A stretch of 64,000 bases of DNA. Origin: Clostridia bacterium. GTDB taxonomy: Bacteria; Bacillota; Clostridia; TANB77; CAG-508. The stretch covers positions 124,001 through 188,000 of the forward strand of contig CAAGKN010000026.1 of NCBI GenBank assembly GCA_900770415.1. The letters run 5' to 3'. A model generated the notes under the pieces. The model searched no databases, was not told the DNA's origin, and saw only the letters and a list, made by a program, of their open reading frames with translations. Below are positions 36,461 to 45,352 of this stretch, one piece after another (position 1 is the stretch's first letter; every line of letters starts with the position of its first letter). Both the position numbers and the translations under genes were made by a program.

Positions 36461-36628
36461 CATATTTTCCGAATTTTATCGTATTTTATATTGTTTTTTA
36501 TTTCGCTAATTTTATAATAATAGTTTTTATTTCGGTATTTCATACGTTATATATCGTATGTTATACTGTTTATGTGTATAAATTAATTTGATATACTTAA
36601 TAATATAATTAATTAAGTGGGTGATCAT

Positions 36629-36961
36629 ATGGAAAATGATATTAATATCTCATTGGGTAAAATATTTAAAACAACTAGACGAGCAAAGGGCTATACGCAA
36701 GAATATGTTGCTGAGCAACTCCAACTAGGTTCTAGATATATATCTGATTTGGAGCGTGGGAAAACTGTCGGAAGCATTCCTACTTTCGTTAAATTATGTA
36801 ATTTATATGAAGTATCTCCAACTTTTATTCTTCAGGACTATTTAAAAATTAACAACGATTTGAGAATAGATCCTGAGTTGATTGGTTTCTACTCCTTAGA
36901 TTCTAGAGATAAAGAGACCATTATTAATTTAATAAAATTTATGAATTCAAAAAAAGAATAA
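36629..36961 (+). CDS. XRE-family HTH regulator, divergent from the RiPP operon
   Basis: The 110-residue protein has an N-terminal Cro/CI-type helix-turn-helix (LGKIFKTTRRAKGYTQEYVAEQL, SRYISDLERGKT, PTFVKLCNLYEVSP) and a short C-terminal helix. The ATG at 36629 has GTGGGTG upstream. It is transcribed away from the precursor gene across a 250-base intergenic region with a palindrome, so it probably controls the RiPP locus. Confidence 0.9.
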   Translation: MENDINISLGKIFKTTRRAKGYTQEYVAEQLQLGSRYISDLERGKTVGSIPTFVKLCNLYEVSPTFILQDYLKINNDLRIDPELIGFYSLDSRDKETIINLIKFMNSKKE

Positions 36962-36967
36962 AAATCT

Positions 36968-37237
36968 TTATTTTATTCCGGCAATTATCAGTTTTGATGC
37001 TAGTTTATAGCCCTCAAGGAACTTTTCTTTACATTCTAAACTTACTATTTGTGACTTTTTCTCTATATATTTATTTAATATTTTTTTATCTTTTTCATTT
37101 AGCTTATTTTCAATTTCTTTTAATACCGTATTACATTCTTTTAGAATTTTACGGTATTCATCTGAATTTGATAACTTAATATTTACATTAATTTTTCCAT
37201 TATATAAATCATCCAAAACATCATCTAATTCATTCAT
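36968..37237 (-). CDS. Small hypothetical protein (DUF6809-like)
   Basis: The 89-residue helical protein starts MNELDDVLDDLYNGKINVN and contains EKKSQIVSLECKEKFLEGYKLASKLI. Small proteins with this pattern are common in Clostridia and often lie near plasmids or regulators; function is unknown. The ATG at 37237 follows GGAGGTG; the ATG at 37252 overlaps it. It converges on the XRE regulator with 6 bases between them. Confidence 0.7.
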   Translation of the reverse strand: MNELDDVLDDLYNGKINVNIKLSNSDEYRKILKECNTVLKEIENKLNEKDKKILNKYIEKKSQIVSLECKEKFLEGYKLASKLIIAGIK

Positions 37238-37451
37238 ATAACACACCTCCATAATTTACAATGCTAATATATCACCTTTTATTTAAATATTTTGTTAAAA
37301 TTTGTCGAATAATTACTTTTCTTTGTAATATTTTTCTAATCTAATTGTCTCAGTGTTAAAACTATTTTTACTTTATGAATTCATTTATTTTCTTGTATAT
37401 TATAATTTTATATAATATAATTAATTCAGATTTATTTTTTGGGAGGGAAAA

Positions 37452-37961
37452 ATGGAAAAAAATATTGATGTAGCAATAATTATGGGCAGTGATTCTGATT
37501 TACCTATAATGAAAGATAGTGCCAAATTCTTGGATAATATGGGAATTTCTTATGAGATGAAAATTTTATCTGTTCATAGATGCCCAGATGAAGCAATTGA
37601 TTACGCAAAAAATCTTAAAAATAGAGGTGTTAAAGCAATTATTGCTGGTGCTGGTGGTGCAGCCCATTTACCTGGAATTTTTGCAGCAGTAAATACATGC
37701 CCAGTAATTGGTGTTCCTATTCATTCTAAGGCTTTAAATGGTATTGATTCACTTTATTCAATTGTGCAAATGCCTTCTGGAATTCCTGTTGCGACAGTTG
37801 CAATAAATGGTGCAAAAAATGCAGCTATTTTAGCAACTCAAATAATAGGCGTTTCAAATGAAGATATACGTAATAAATTAGCTGATTTTAAAGCTGGATT
37901 AAAAGATGCTGTTATGGAAAAAGATGCAAAATTACAAGATGTAGGTTATGAGAATTATTAA
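37452..37961 (+). CDS. purE: N5-carboxyaminoimidazole ribonucleotide mutase
   Basis: The 169-residue class I PurE has IIMGSDSDLPIM at the N-terminus, VHRCPDEAIDYA with the catalytic His, and AGAGGAAHLPG. It isomerises N5-CAIR to CAIR in purine synthesis. GGGAGG precedes the ATG. It is 21 bases upstream of purC, the next pathway step. Confidence 0.97.
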   Translation: MEKNIDVAIIMGSDSDLPIMKDSAKFLDNMGISYEMKILSVHRCPDEAIDYAKNLKNRGVKAIIAGAGGAAHLPGIFAAVNTCPVIGVPIHSKALNGIDSLYSIVQMPSGIPVATVAINGAKNAAILATQIIGVSNEDIRNKLADFKAGLKDAVMEKDAKLQDVGYENY

Positions 37962-37982
37962 TTTAGAAAGGATTGTTATTTT

Positions 37983-38834
37983 ATGAAAAAAATTAGTAGT
38001 GGTAAAGTTCGTGAAATATATGAAGTAGATGATGATAAACTTATGATGGTTGTTTCTGATAGGATTTCTGCATTTGATTTTATTATGCCAAATCCTGTTT
38101 TGGATAAGGGAAAAATTCTAAATAAATTATCTGAATTTTGGTTTAATTTTGTTTCTGATATTATACCAAATGATATAATTACTACAAATTATGAGGAATT
38201 TCCAGACGAATTTAGAAAAGAAGAATTTAAAGATAGAAGTATGCTAGTAAAAAAACTAAAAATGCTTCCAGTTGAATGCATTGTAAGAGGATATATTACA
38301 GGTTCTGGTTGGGCAGAATATCAAAAAACTGGTACTGTTTGCAATATTAAATTGCCAGAAGGTTTACAAGAATGTCAAAAATTAGATGAACCAATTTTTA
38401 CGCCTTCTACAAAGGCTGAACTTGGAGATCATGACGAAAATATTTCTTTTGAAAGATGTAAAGAAATTTTAGGTGATGAACTTGCTGAAAAAGTAAAAAA
38501 TGCTACAATTAATATCTATAAAAAATGTGCTGATTATGCTCTTTCTAAGGGAATAATTATAGCTGATACAAAATTTGAATTTGGTTTAGATGAAAATGGT
38601 ATTTTAGTTTTAGGAGATGAAGTTTTAACTCCTGATTCTAGTAGATTTTGGCCTCTTGATGATTATGAAGTAGGTAGAGGTCAAAAAAGTTTTGATAAGC
38701 AATACTTAAGAGATTGGTTATCAAATAATGGATATAGAAATAATCCTCCTACTGAACTTCCAAAAGATGTTTTAGAAACTACAAGAAATAAATATATTGA
38801 AGCTTATGAAAAAATAACAGGAAAGAAATTTTAA
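37983..38834 (+). CDS. purC: Phosphoribosylaminoimidazole-succinocarboxamide synthase
   Basis: The 283-residue SAICAR synthetase has the motifs SGKVREIYEV, SDRISAFDFIMP, VECIVRGYITGSGW and DEVLTPDSSRFWP. It couples CAIR and aspartate. The length fits the longer bacterial or eukaryote-like form. It is the second gene of the purEC operon, closed by a terminator. Confidence 0.97.
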   Translation: MKKISSGKVREIYEVDDDKLMMVVSDRISAFDFIMPNPVLDKGKILNKLSEFWFNFVSDIIPNDIITTNYEEFPDEFRKEEFKDRSMLVKKLKMLPVECIVRGYITGSGWAEYQKTGTVCNIKLPEGLQECQKLDEPIFTPSTKAELGDHDENISFERCKEILGDELAEKVKNATINIYKKCADYALSKGIIIADTKFEFGLDENGILVLGDEVLTPDSSRFWPLDDYEVGRGQKSFDKQYLRDWLSNNGYRNNPPTELPKDVLETTRNKYIEAYEKITGKKF

Positions 38835-38837
38835 ATA

Positions 38838-38875
38838 AATGAGACAAAAGGGTGTAATTCTCTTTTGTCTCATTT
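38838..38875. terminator. Terminator after purC (twin of the hairpin at 40020)
   Basis: AATGAGACAAAAG and CTTTTGTCTCATT pair around a short loop. The same arms recur at 40020-40058. Confidence 0.85.
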
Positions 38876-39996
38876 TATAACTCTAATTCTTCTATTTCTA
38901 TTTGTTCTCTATTGTCTATGTCACCAATTATCTCTAAGTCTTTTGCATTGTCTACAAATCTTTTTAATTCCTCTTTTGAAATTTCTTCATATTTTTTGTT
39001 ACTAGCATTATATAAAAAATATGAGTTTTCGCCTTTTAATTTTTCTGCTGGTCTTAATTTTACAATAGAATGTATTTTAGAAAGGTTACCATTGTTCACT
39101 GCTGCATACATATTTATTCTTTTTGCTTCTTCTTTTGAGAAAAAATTTCGCAATGTATAAAAATAGTATCTTACATTTTCTAAATATCTTGTGTCTCCAT
39201 TATATGTAGAAAACTTATCCATATTTTCCAAAAAGAATTCTAATTTATATTTAAGCACCTCTTCTTCTGGTACATCTTCTCTTCCTTTTAAAACATATTT
39301 TTTAAACTTCTCTGGATTTTCTAGTTCTTGTTTTATTCTTTCAAATACATCATCTGTATATATTCCTCTTTTGTTATTATCTTTTTCAGCTTTGGTGCTA
39401 TAACTATATCCCAATTTTTTATCCATTCTTTCTATTTCTTCTCTTGGTAAAAAAGATAAGTTATAACATTTTTTTACTCTGTCTTTATATGTTCGTGAAT
39501 ACATAATATTTCTACTATTCTCTAAATCAAATCCAAATGAGTTTACCCTTTTTGCAGTTTTTATTCTTGATAAATCGCTTATTAGGTTAGTAATATAGTA
39601 TTTCCCATCAATATTTGACACTACATCCACATGTGCCCCTGGATTTTCATTTACTTTTATTAAATCTGAACTTATTCCTATATCTTCTAATATACTTGCA
39701 TATAATTCTGCTATAGCTTTACAATTTCCTTGAAGTTCTTTTCCTATTTTTTTATTGAATAGGTCTCTTCTCTCTTCAACTTCTCCAAAAGCATTAATAG
39801 GATCTTCTGATAAAATTTTTCCTAATTCTATATATGCATAGTAAGCCTCTTCAATTTTACTAAATTCTTTGCCCTGCATACTGTTTATAATTTTTTCTTT
39901 TACTTGCTTAATTGAATCTTCGTAATCAGGATTACTGCTAGGTATTAGTAATCTTTTTCGCAGTCTAATTCTTCTAAACCAATCTATTATTTTCAT
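38875..39996 (-). CDS. Hypothetical transglutaminase-like protein
   Basis: This is a 373-residue cytoplasmic protein. Residues about 90-150 hold a possible papain-like core: GNCKAIAELYASILEDIGI (Cys), NPGAHVDVVSNIDGKYYITNL (His, then a possible Asp), as in bacterial transglutaminase-like proteases. The rest is charged and helical. It is flanked on both sides by near-identical hairpins (38838-38875 and 40020-40058), between purC and purB, so it could have been inserted as a unit. Confidence 0.72.
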   Translation of the reverse strand: MKIIDWFRRIRLRKRLLIPSSNPDYEDSIKQVKEKIINSMQGKEFSKIEEAYYAYIELGKILSEDPINAFGEVEERRDLFNKKIGKELQGNCKAIAELYASILEDIGISSDLIKVNENPGAHVDVVSNIDGKYYITNLISDLSRIKTAKRVNSFGFDLENSRNIMYSRTYKDRVKKCYNLSFLPREEIERMDKKLGYSYSTKAEKDNNKRGIYTDDVFERIKQELENPEKFKKYVLKGREDVPEEEVLKYKLEFFLENMDKFSTYNGDTRYLENVRYYFYTLRNFFSKEEAKRINMYAAVNNGNLSKIHSIVKLRPAEKLKGENSYFLYNASNKKYEEISKEELKRFVDNAKDLEIIGDIDNREQIEIEELEL

Positions 39997-40019
39997 ATTT
40001 TCCTCTATTATTTATAATT

Positions 40020-40058
40020 AATGAGACAAAAAGGGGCTATCTCCTTTTGTCTCATTTT
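40020..40058. terminator. Terminator after purB (twin of the hairpin at 38838)
   Basis: AATGAGACAAAA...TTTTGTCTCATT, nearly identical in both arms to the purC terminator, just after the purB stop. Confidence 0.8.
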
Positions 40059-40060
40059 TT

Positions 40061-41494
40061 CTAGACATTTATCTCTACTTTTTCTTCGCTTATTAAGTCT
40101 TTATATTTTTCTAGTACTGGATTTACACATTCTTCTATAAAATCTGTTACTTGATTTTTTGCTCTTCCGCAAAGGTGATCTGGATTTAATATATGTAAAA
40201 TTTCTTCTTTGGTTAGTCCAAATGTTTCGTCTGCTGCTATTCTATCTACTAAATCATTTGGTCTACCAAATTCTTTTACTTCTCTTCCAGCTTCCATTGA
40301 GTATACTCTTATTTTCTCATGTAACTCTTGTCTATCTCCACCTTTTAAAACTGCATTCATAAGTATTTCTTCTGTCCCCATAAATGGAAGTTCTTGCATC
40401 ATATTTGTTTTTATTACGTTTTTATATACTACAATGTTTGATGATATGTTTTCGTAAAGGATTAATATTGCATCTGTTGCTAAAAAGCTTTCTGGCACAC
40501 ATATTCTCTTGTTTGCAGAATCATCTAGTGTTCTTTCTAACCATTGTGTTGCTGTTGTTATTTTTGCATCATTTGAAAGTACCATTACATGTCTTGAAAG
40601 TGAATTTATTCTTTCACATCTCATTGGATTTCTTTTATATGCCATTGCTGATGATCCAATTTGTCCTTTTTCGAATGGCTCTTCTAATTCTTTTTCGTGT
40701 TGTAAAAGTCTCATGTCATTTGCAAATTTTGATGCACTTTCTGCTATTCCTGATAAGCAATTTAATACTATTGAATCTAATTTTCTTGTATATGTTTGTC
40801 CAGATACTGCATATACTTTGTCAAATCCCATTTTTTCTGCTATTTTTCCATCTATTTGTTTTACTTTTTCTTCATCTTTAAATAATTTCATAAAGCTTTC
40901 TTGTGTTCCTGTTGTTCCTTTGCAACCTAAAAGCTTCATTCTTGATTCTACAAATTCTAGTTCTTCTAAATCTTCTAATAAATCTTGCATCCAAAGTGTT
41001 GCTCTTTTACCAACTGTTGTTAGCTGTGCAGGTTGAAAATGTGTATATCCTAAGCATGTTGTTCCTTTATATTCATCTGCAAATTTTTTTAGATTATTTA
41101 TTACATTAACTAATTTTGCTTTTATAATTTTTAAAGCTTCTCTCATTAAAATTACGTCTGTGTTATCTGTTACGTAGCAAGATGTTGCTCCTAAGTGTAT
41201 TATTGGTTTTGCTTTTGGGCATTTTGTACCAAATTCATAAACATGTGCCATAACATCATGTCTACATTCTTTTTCTCTTTTTGCAACTACATCATAATCA
41301 ATGTTATTTACATTTTCTTTCATTTCATTAATTTGTTCGTCTGTTATATCAATTCCTAGCTCTTTTTCTGTTTCTGCAAGTGCAACCCAAAGTTTTCTCC
41401 ATGTTGAATATTTAGAATCACTTGACCAAATTTTGTTCATCTCTTTACTTGGATATCTTCCAGCAAGTGGTGTTACATAGATTTCATTGTTCAT
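40061..41494 (-). CDS. purB: Adenylosuccinate lyase
   Basis: The 477-residue enzyme cleaves SAICAR and adenylosuccinate in purine synthesis. Visible are HDVMAHVYEFG, HLGATSCYVTDNTD, YTHFQPAQLTTVGKRA and the signature SSAMAYKRNPMRCE with the catalytic Ser loop. The length fits the longer, eukaryote-like PurB. It lies 23 bases downstream of mreC, in an unusual radC-mreB-mreC-purB run. Confidence 0.96.
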   Translation of the reverse strand: MNNEIYVTPLAGRYPSKEMNKIWSSDSKYSTWRKLWVALAETEKELGIDITDEQINEMKENVNNIDYDVVAKREKECRHDVMAHVYEFGTKCPKAKPIIHLGATSCYVTDNTDVILMREALKIIKAKLVNVINNLKKFADEYKGTTCLGYTHFQPAQLTTVGKRATLWMQDLLEDLEELEFVESRMKLLGCKGTTGTQESFMKLFKDEEKVKQIDGKIAEKMGFDKVYAVSGQTYTRKLDSIVLNCLSGIAESASKFANDMRLLQHEKELEEPFEKGQIGSSAMAYKRNPMRCERINSLSRHVMVLSNDAKITTATQWLERTLDDSANKRICVPESFLATDAILILYENISSNIVVYKNVIKTNMMQELPFMGTEEILMNAVLKGGDRQELHEKIRVYSMEAGREVKEFGRPNDLVDRIAADETFGLTKEEILHILNPDHLCGRAKNQVTDFIEECVNPVLEKYKDLISEEKVEINV

Positions 41495-41517
41495 AATATA
41501 TCTCCTTTTCTTTTATA

Positions 41518-42334
41518 TTATTTTGTTATTACCAATACTGTTTCTAACTTTGAAAAATCCACTGATGTTTCTACAATTGCATATCTGTCTGTTATATTTT
41601 TTGATTCTATTATTTCTTTTATTTTACCTATTTGTATTCCTTTTGGATATATTCCACCTAATCCAGAAGTTTCTATTGTATCTTCTAAAACTAGGTCGGC
41701 ATCTGTTGGAATATACATTAATTTTAATGTATTACTGCTTCCGTAAAATTCCTCTTACAATTACGCTATCTCTTGATGTTGTAATTGTTCCGCTTATATT
41801 AGTTGCTGGATCTATTATTGGTTGAACTTTTGCAGTGTTTTCTGTTACAGACATAATGTATCCAACTAATCCTTGTTCTGTAATAACTGGCATATCTACA
41901 TCTATTCCACTTGATTTTCCTGCGTTGATAACCATTGTTTCACTTAAATTGCTAACATCTTTATTTATTATATATGCTGGTACAGTTTTGTATTCTGAGT
42001 ACTTTTCTGCCATATTTACATATTGTCTTAGTGTTGCATTTTCTGTTTTAATTATTTCTAATTCTTGTAATTTTTTTTGTAATTCACTATTTTCTTCTTT
42101 TAGCTTTTTATTTTCTTCATCTAGTTTATCTATGTTTTCGAAAAACGAATCATTTTTTGCTATTTTATTTTTTAAATGCGTTAATCCATTTTGCACAGGC
42201 ATTACAAGTTTACTAAATAAATTCTCTGCACCAGAAAGTTTATTTGTATTTATATTGGTAAGCAAAACTAATATAATCAATACTATTATTGTTATTACTA
42301 TACCTATAATACTTGTTTTATTGTTTCTATACAT
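41518..42334 (-). CDS. mreC: Cell-shape protein MreC; one +1 shift at CGG
   Basis: With CGGA at codon 198 read as Gly the gene encodes 271 residues: an N-terminal membrane anchor (about 10-28), a coiled coil (about 60-95, EENKKLKEENSELQKKL) and the MreC beta domain. The domain runs ITTSRDSVIVRGILGSSNTL across the shift and on to ETSGLGGIYPKGIQIGKI. Conventional reading stops six bases past the CGG and loses the C-terminal 73 residues, including the conserved GLGG...P motif. MreC scaffolds the elongasome with MreB, encoded just upstream. Confidence 0.87.
41741..41743 (-). other. CGG +1 frameshift site (mreC, codon 198)
   Basis: TTA-CGGA-AGC: Gly gives VRGILGSSNTLKLMYIP; without the shift the frame stops after two more codons. 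Confidence 0.85.
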
Positions 42335-42360
42335 CGCTGTAATCCTTTCTTATTTATTGT

Positions 42361-43389
42361 TTATCTACGTTTACGCGCATTTATAAGAACAGTTTTTAAT
42401 CTTTCTAAGTCTTCTAAAGTTTTTCCTGTTCCTTTTACAACACATTCTAATGGATCTTCTGCAATATATACTGGCATTTCTGTTTTTTGGCTTAATAATT
42501 TGTCTAGATTTCTGATTAGTGCTCCTCCACCTGCAAGCACTATTCCCTTTTCTACTATGTCTGATGCAAGCTCTGGTGGAGTTTTTTCTAATGTAGCTTT
42601 TACAACTTCTACTATTTCATTTATTGAATCATGCATTGCCTCTTCTATTTGTGTTGAAGTAACTATAACATTTCTTGGTAACCCATTTCCTAAATCTCTT
42701 CCTCTTACTTCCATGCTTGCTTCTGTCATTAATGGTAATGCACATCCTATTTCTATTTTTATTTCTTCTGCTGTTGTTTCTCCTATTGCTAGTCCCATTT
42801 CTCTTTTTATATAATTTACTATATCTTCGTCTAATTCATCTCCAGCAGTTCTTAAAGAGTTACTTATTACAACTCCTCCTAGAGAAATTACGGCAACCTC
42901 TGTTGTTCCTCCACCTATATCAACTATTATATTTCCTGTAGGTTCTGCTACATCTAAGTTTGCTCCAATTGCTGCTGCCATTGGTTCTTCTATTAAGTAT
43001 ACTTCTTTTGCTCCAGCTCTTAAAACTGATTCTTCTACTGCTCTTTCTTCCACTTCTGTAATACCAGATGGTACTCCAACAACTACTCTTGGTCTACCTG
43101 CATTATATCTTTGGCATACTTTTGATACTATATTTTTAAGCATTAACTGTGTTGCTGTGAAATCTGCTATCACACCATCTTTTAATGGTCTTACTGCTTT
43201 AATAGTTTCTGGTGTTCTTCCAAGCATTTCTTTTGCTTCATAACCAGTAGCTAAAATATTACCACTTCTTCTATCTATTGCTACAACAGATGGTTCTTTT
43301 AATATTACTCCTTTTCCTTTTAGTGTAACTAAAGTATTAGCTGTTCCTAAATCTATTCCAATATCTTTTGATTTTAGTCCAAATAACAT
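42361..43389 (-). CDS. mreB: Rod shape-determining protein MreB
   Basis: The 342-residue actin homologue has KDIGIDLGTANTLV (phosphate 1), VVGVPSGITEVE, EEPMAAAIGANLD, IVDIGGGTTEVAVISLGG (phosphate 2) and VLAGGGALIRNLD (adenosine). It directs lateral wall synthesis. The ATG at 43389 gives the standard N-terminus MLFGLKSKDIG; a GTG at 43398 overlapping the radC stop is a possible alternative. mreC follows, 26 bases away. Confidence 0.96.
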   Translation of the reverse strand: MLFGLKSKDIGIDLGTANTLVTLKGKGVILKEPSVVAIDRRSGNILATGYEAKEMLGRTPETIKAVRPLKDGVIADFTATQLMLKNIVSKVCQRYNAGRPRVVVGVPSGITEVEERAVEESVLRAGAKEVYLIEEPMAAAIGANLDVAEPTGNIIVDIGGGTTEVAVISLGGVVISNSLRTAGDELDEDIVNYIKREMGLAIGETTAEEIKIEIGCALPLMTEASMEVRGRDLGNGLPRNVIVTSTQIEEAMHDSINEIVEVVKATLEKTPPELASDIVEKGIVLAGGGALIRNLDKLLSQKTEMPVYIAEDPLECVVKGTGKTLEDLERLKTVLINARKRR

Positions 43390-43394
43390 ATTTC

Positions 43395-44087
43395 TCACGT
43401 TTCCTTTCCCATTAATACACTCTCATATATTCCATCCCCTATTACTACATGGTCTAATAATTCAATTCCCATTAAATCAGCACATTCATATATTCTGTCT
43501 GTTACTTTGTAGTCACTTTTGCTGGGTTTTGGATCTCCACTTGGATGGTTATGAATAAGTATTATCTTTGGTGCCTGCATTTTTATAGCCTCTGCTAACA
43601 CATCTTTGGGTTCTATACATGCGAAATTCGAGCCTCCTAATGATATGTTTACAATTCTTAATATAATATTTTTGTTATTAAGGATAATTACTTTGGCTAT
43701 TTCTCTTTTTTCGTATCTTAGTTCAGACATTACTAATTCTGCCACATCTTTTGTATTGCTTATTTTTATTTTATTTGTAATTGGCTTTGTTATTCTTTTT
43801 GCAATTTCGGATGCTGCTTTTATTTGTATTGCTTTTACTTTTCCTATTCCATTAACTTCTGTAAGTTCTTCTATTGATATTTCTTGCAAAAATCTTAGGT
43901 CATTTTTGTTATAATTTTTATTTAAATTTAATATTTTTTGAGCAAGTGCTACTGCAGTTTCTTTTTTATTTCCAGTTTTTATTATTATTGCCAAAAGTTC
44001 TGCATTAGATAACATCTCGGCTCCATAAATTTCTAACTTTTCGTAAGGTCTTTCTAATATTGGGAGCTCCTTCATTTTTAGTTGCAT
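43395..44087 (-). CDS. radC: DNA repair protein RadC (JAMM domain)
   Basis: The 230-residue protein has an N-terminal helix-hairpin-helix (VNGIGKVKAIQIKAASE) and a C-terminal JAMM/MPN+ metalloprotease-like domain with the zinc motif ILIHNHPSGDPKPSKSDYKVTD split across the active site. The role of RadC is unsettled despite its name. AAAGGA lies 8 bases before the ATG. radC-mreB-mreC is a common Firmicutes order. Confidence 0.94.
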   Translation of the reverse strand: MQLKMKELPILERPYEKLEIYGAEMLSNAELLAIIIKTGNKKETAVALAQKILNLNKNYNKNDLRFLQEISIEELTEVNGIGKVKAIQIKAASEIAKRITKPITNKIKISNTKDVAELVMSELRYEKREIAKVIILNNKNIILRIVNISLGGSNFACIEPKDVLAEAIKMQAPKIILIHNHPSGDPKPSKSDYKVTDRIYECADLMGIELLDHVVIGDGIYESVLMGKET

Positions 44088-44159
44088 ATTATCATCCTTT
44101 CAAAGTAATTTGTTGCCCCCATCAAAATTTGCTAAAAGCAAATTTTGTATTATTTTTTG

Positions 44160-44417
44160 TTATACTTTTCTATATATAAATATTGCTATTGCCATTCCTA
44201 CGATGCTTGCAATATTTATTCTAAACATTAGCCCAAATGTTATTGTTATTACATTTAAATCTAGTGATACTGGAGTTGATAGTCCAAAACTTTGTCCATA
44301 AGATAACCACCATAGCCAATCTACTTTTGCTGCAAGTTCTCCTAAAAGTCCTCCTATTACTAGACCTGATAGTAAAAATACTAATAATATCCATATATTT
44401 TTTTCTCTTGTTGCCAT
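44160..44417 (-). CDS. DUF4321-like membrane protein
   Basis: The 85-residue protein has two hydrophobic segments (LLVFLLSGLVIGGLLGELA and MFRINIASIVGMAIAIFIY) separated by a loop with LWWLSYGQSFGLSTPVSLD. Small proteins of this type are found next to mreB and radC in Clostridia and are named DUF4321. Function is unknown. A hairpin of AAAATTTGC arms follows the stop. Confidence 0.85.
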   Translation of the reverse strand: MATREKNIWILLVFLLSGLVIGGLLGELAAKVDWLWWLSYGQSFGLSTPVSLDLNVITITFGLMFRINIASIVGMAIAIFIYRKV

Positions 44418-44653
44418 TTGTGCTCCTCCTTATTTTTCCTTTGTTAAATACTTATATATTATATATGCAATTACTTGTTTTTTCAAGTAATTTCAGGCAT
44501 TTATTGGTTTTTGTTATATAAATTCCAATTCATTTAACCTTTTTAATGCTTTTTTAATATAATATGGTATAATAATTTCCATATTTTTATTATTTAAATT
44601 ATTATATATTGGTGTTATAATAATAATATACTTTATATTGGAGGTTACTTATT

Positions 44654-45268
44654 TTGAAAATTGAAAAATTGACAGAGAATAAAATTAGAATCACTTTGAA
44701 TTTGAGCGATTTGGAAGAAGAACATATAGATTTACATTCATTTATGTCTAATTCTGCTGAGTCACAAGCATTGTTTTGTAGTTTGTTAAATAAAGCCGAA
44801 AAAGAAGTTGGTTTTTATACAAAAGATTATAAATTGATGATTGAAGCGATTGCAGTTCCAGAAGGAAACTTTATACTAACTGTTACAAGGCTTCCTGAAA
44901 AGGAGCAAGTTAAGAAACAATTAAAAATAAAGAGAAAAACTTCTGCAATTAATAATAGTTTAGTAATATATTCTTTTAATTCTTTTGATGATTATTGTGA
45001 ATTTTGTAAGTATTTAAGTATGAATTTAAATAGTGAAACATATTTAAAATTGAAAAAGGTTTCTTTGAGTTTATATAATTCAAAATATTATTTATGCATA
45101 CATATTAACAAATCAAATTTACCTGTTGTAAAAGCAATTAATTGTGAAATAAGTGAGTTTGGGAATAGTGTTGATAACCCAGAATTGTTTGAAAGAAAAA
45201 TTTTGGAATATGGAAAGATAATTTTTAAGGCAAATGCCATATCTAATTGTGTTAAAGCATTTTTATAA
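44654..45268 (+). CDS. mecA: MecA-type adaptor protein
   Basis: The 204-residue protein starts at TTG after TTGGAGG. The N-terminal segment (KIEKLTENKIRITLNLSDLEE) is the substrate-binding part of MecA, and the C-terminal domain (FNSFDDYCEFCKYLS, YLKLKKVSLSLYNSKYYLCI) is the ClpC-binding part. MecA delivers proteins such as ComK to ClpCP. It is monocistronic with two tandem terminators behind it. Confidence 0.88.
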   Translation: MKIEKLTENKIRITLNLSDLEEEHIDLHSFMSNSAESQALFCSLLNKAEKEVGFYTKDYKLMIEAIAVPEGNFILTVTRLPEKEQVKKQLKIKRKTSAINNSLVIYSFNSFDDYCEFCKYLSMNLNSETYLKLKKVSLSLYNSKYYLCIHINKSNLPVVKAINCEISEFGNSVDNPELFERKILEYGKIIFKANAISNCVKAFL

Positions 45269-45276
45269 GAATAGCA

Positions 45277-45347
45277 TTTTTGCTAAATAGAAAACTCTTT
45301 GATTTTCTTATTTAGCAAAAAATAAAACCAGTTAAAAACTGGTTTTT
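45277..45347. terminator. Two tandem terminators between mecA and the M23 peptidase gene
   Basis: The first stem is TTTTTGCTAAATA with its complement (45277-45321); the second is AAAACCAGT/ACTGGTTTT (45325-45347). Confidence 0.8.
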
Positions 45348-45352
45348 ATTTT

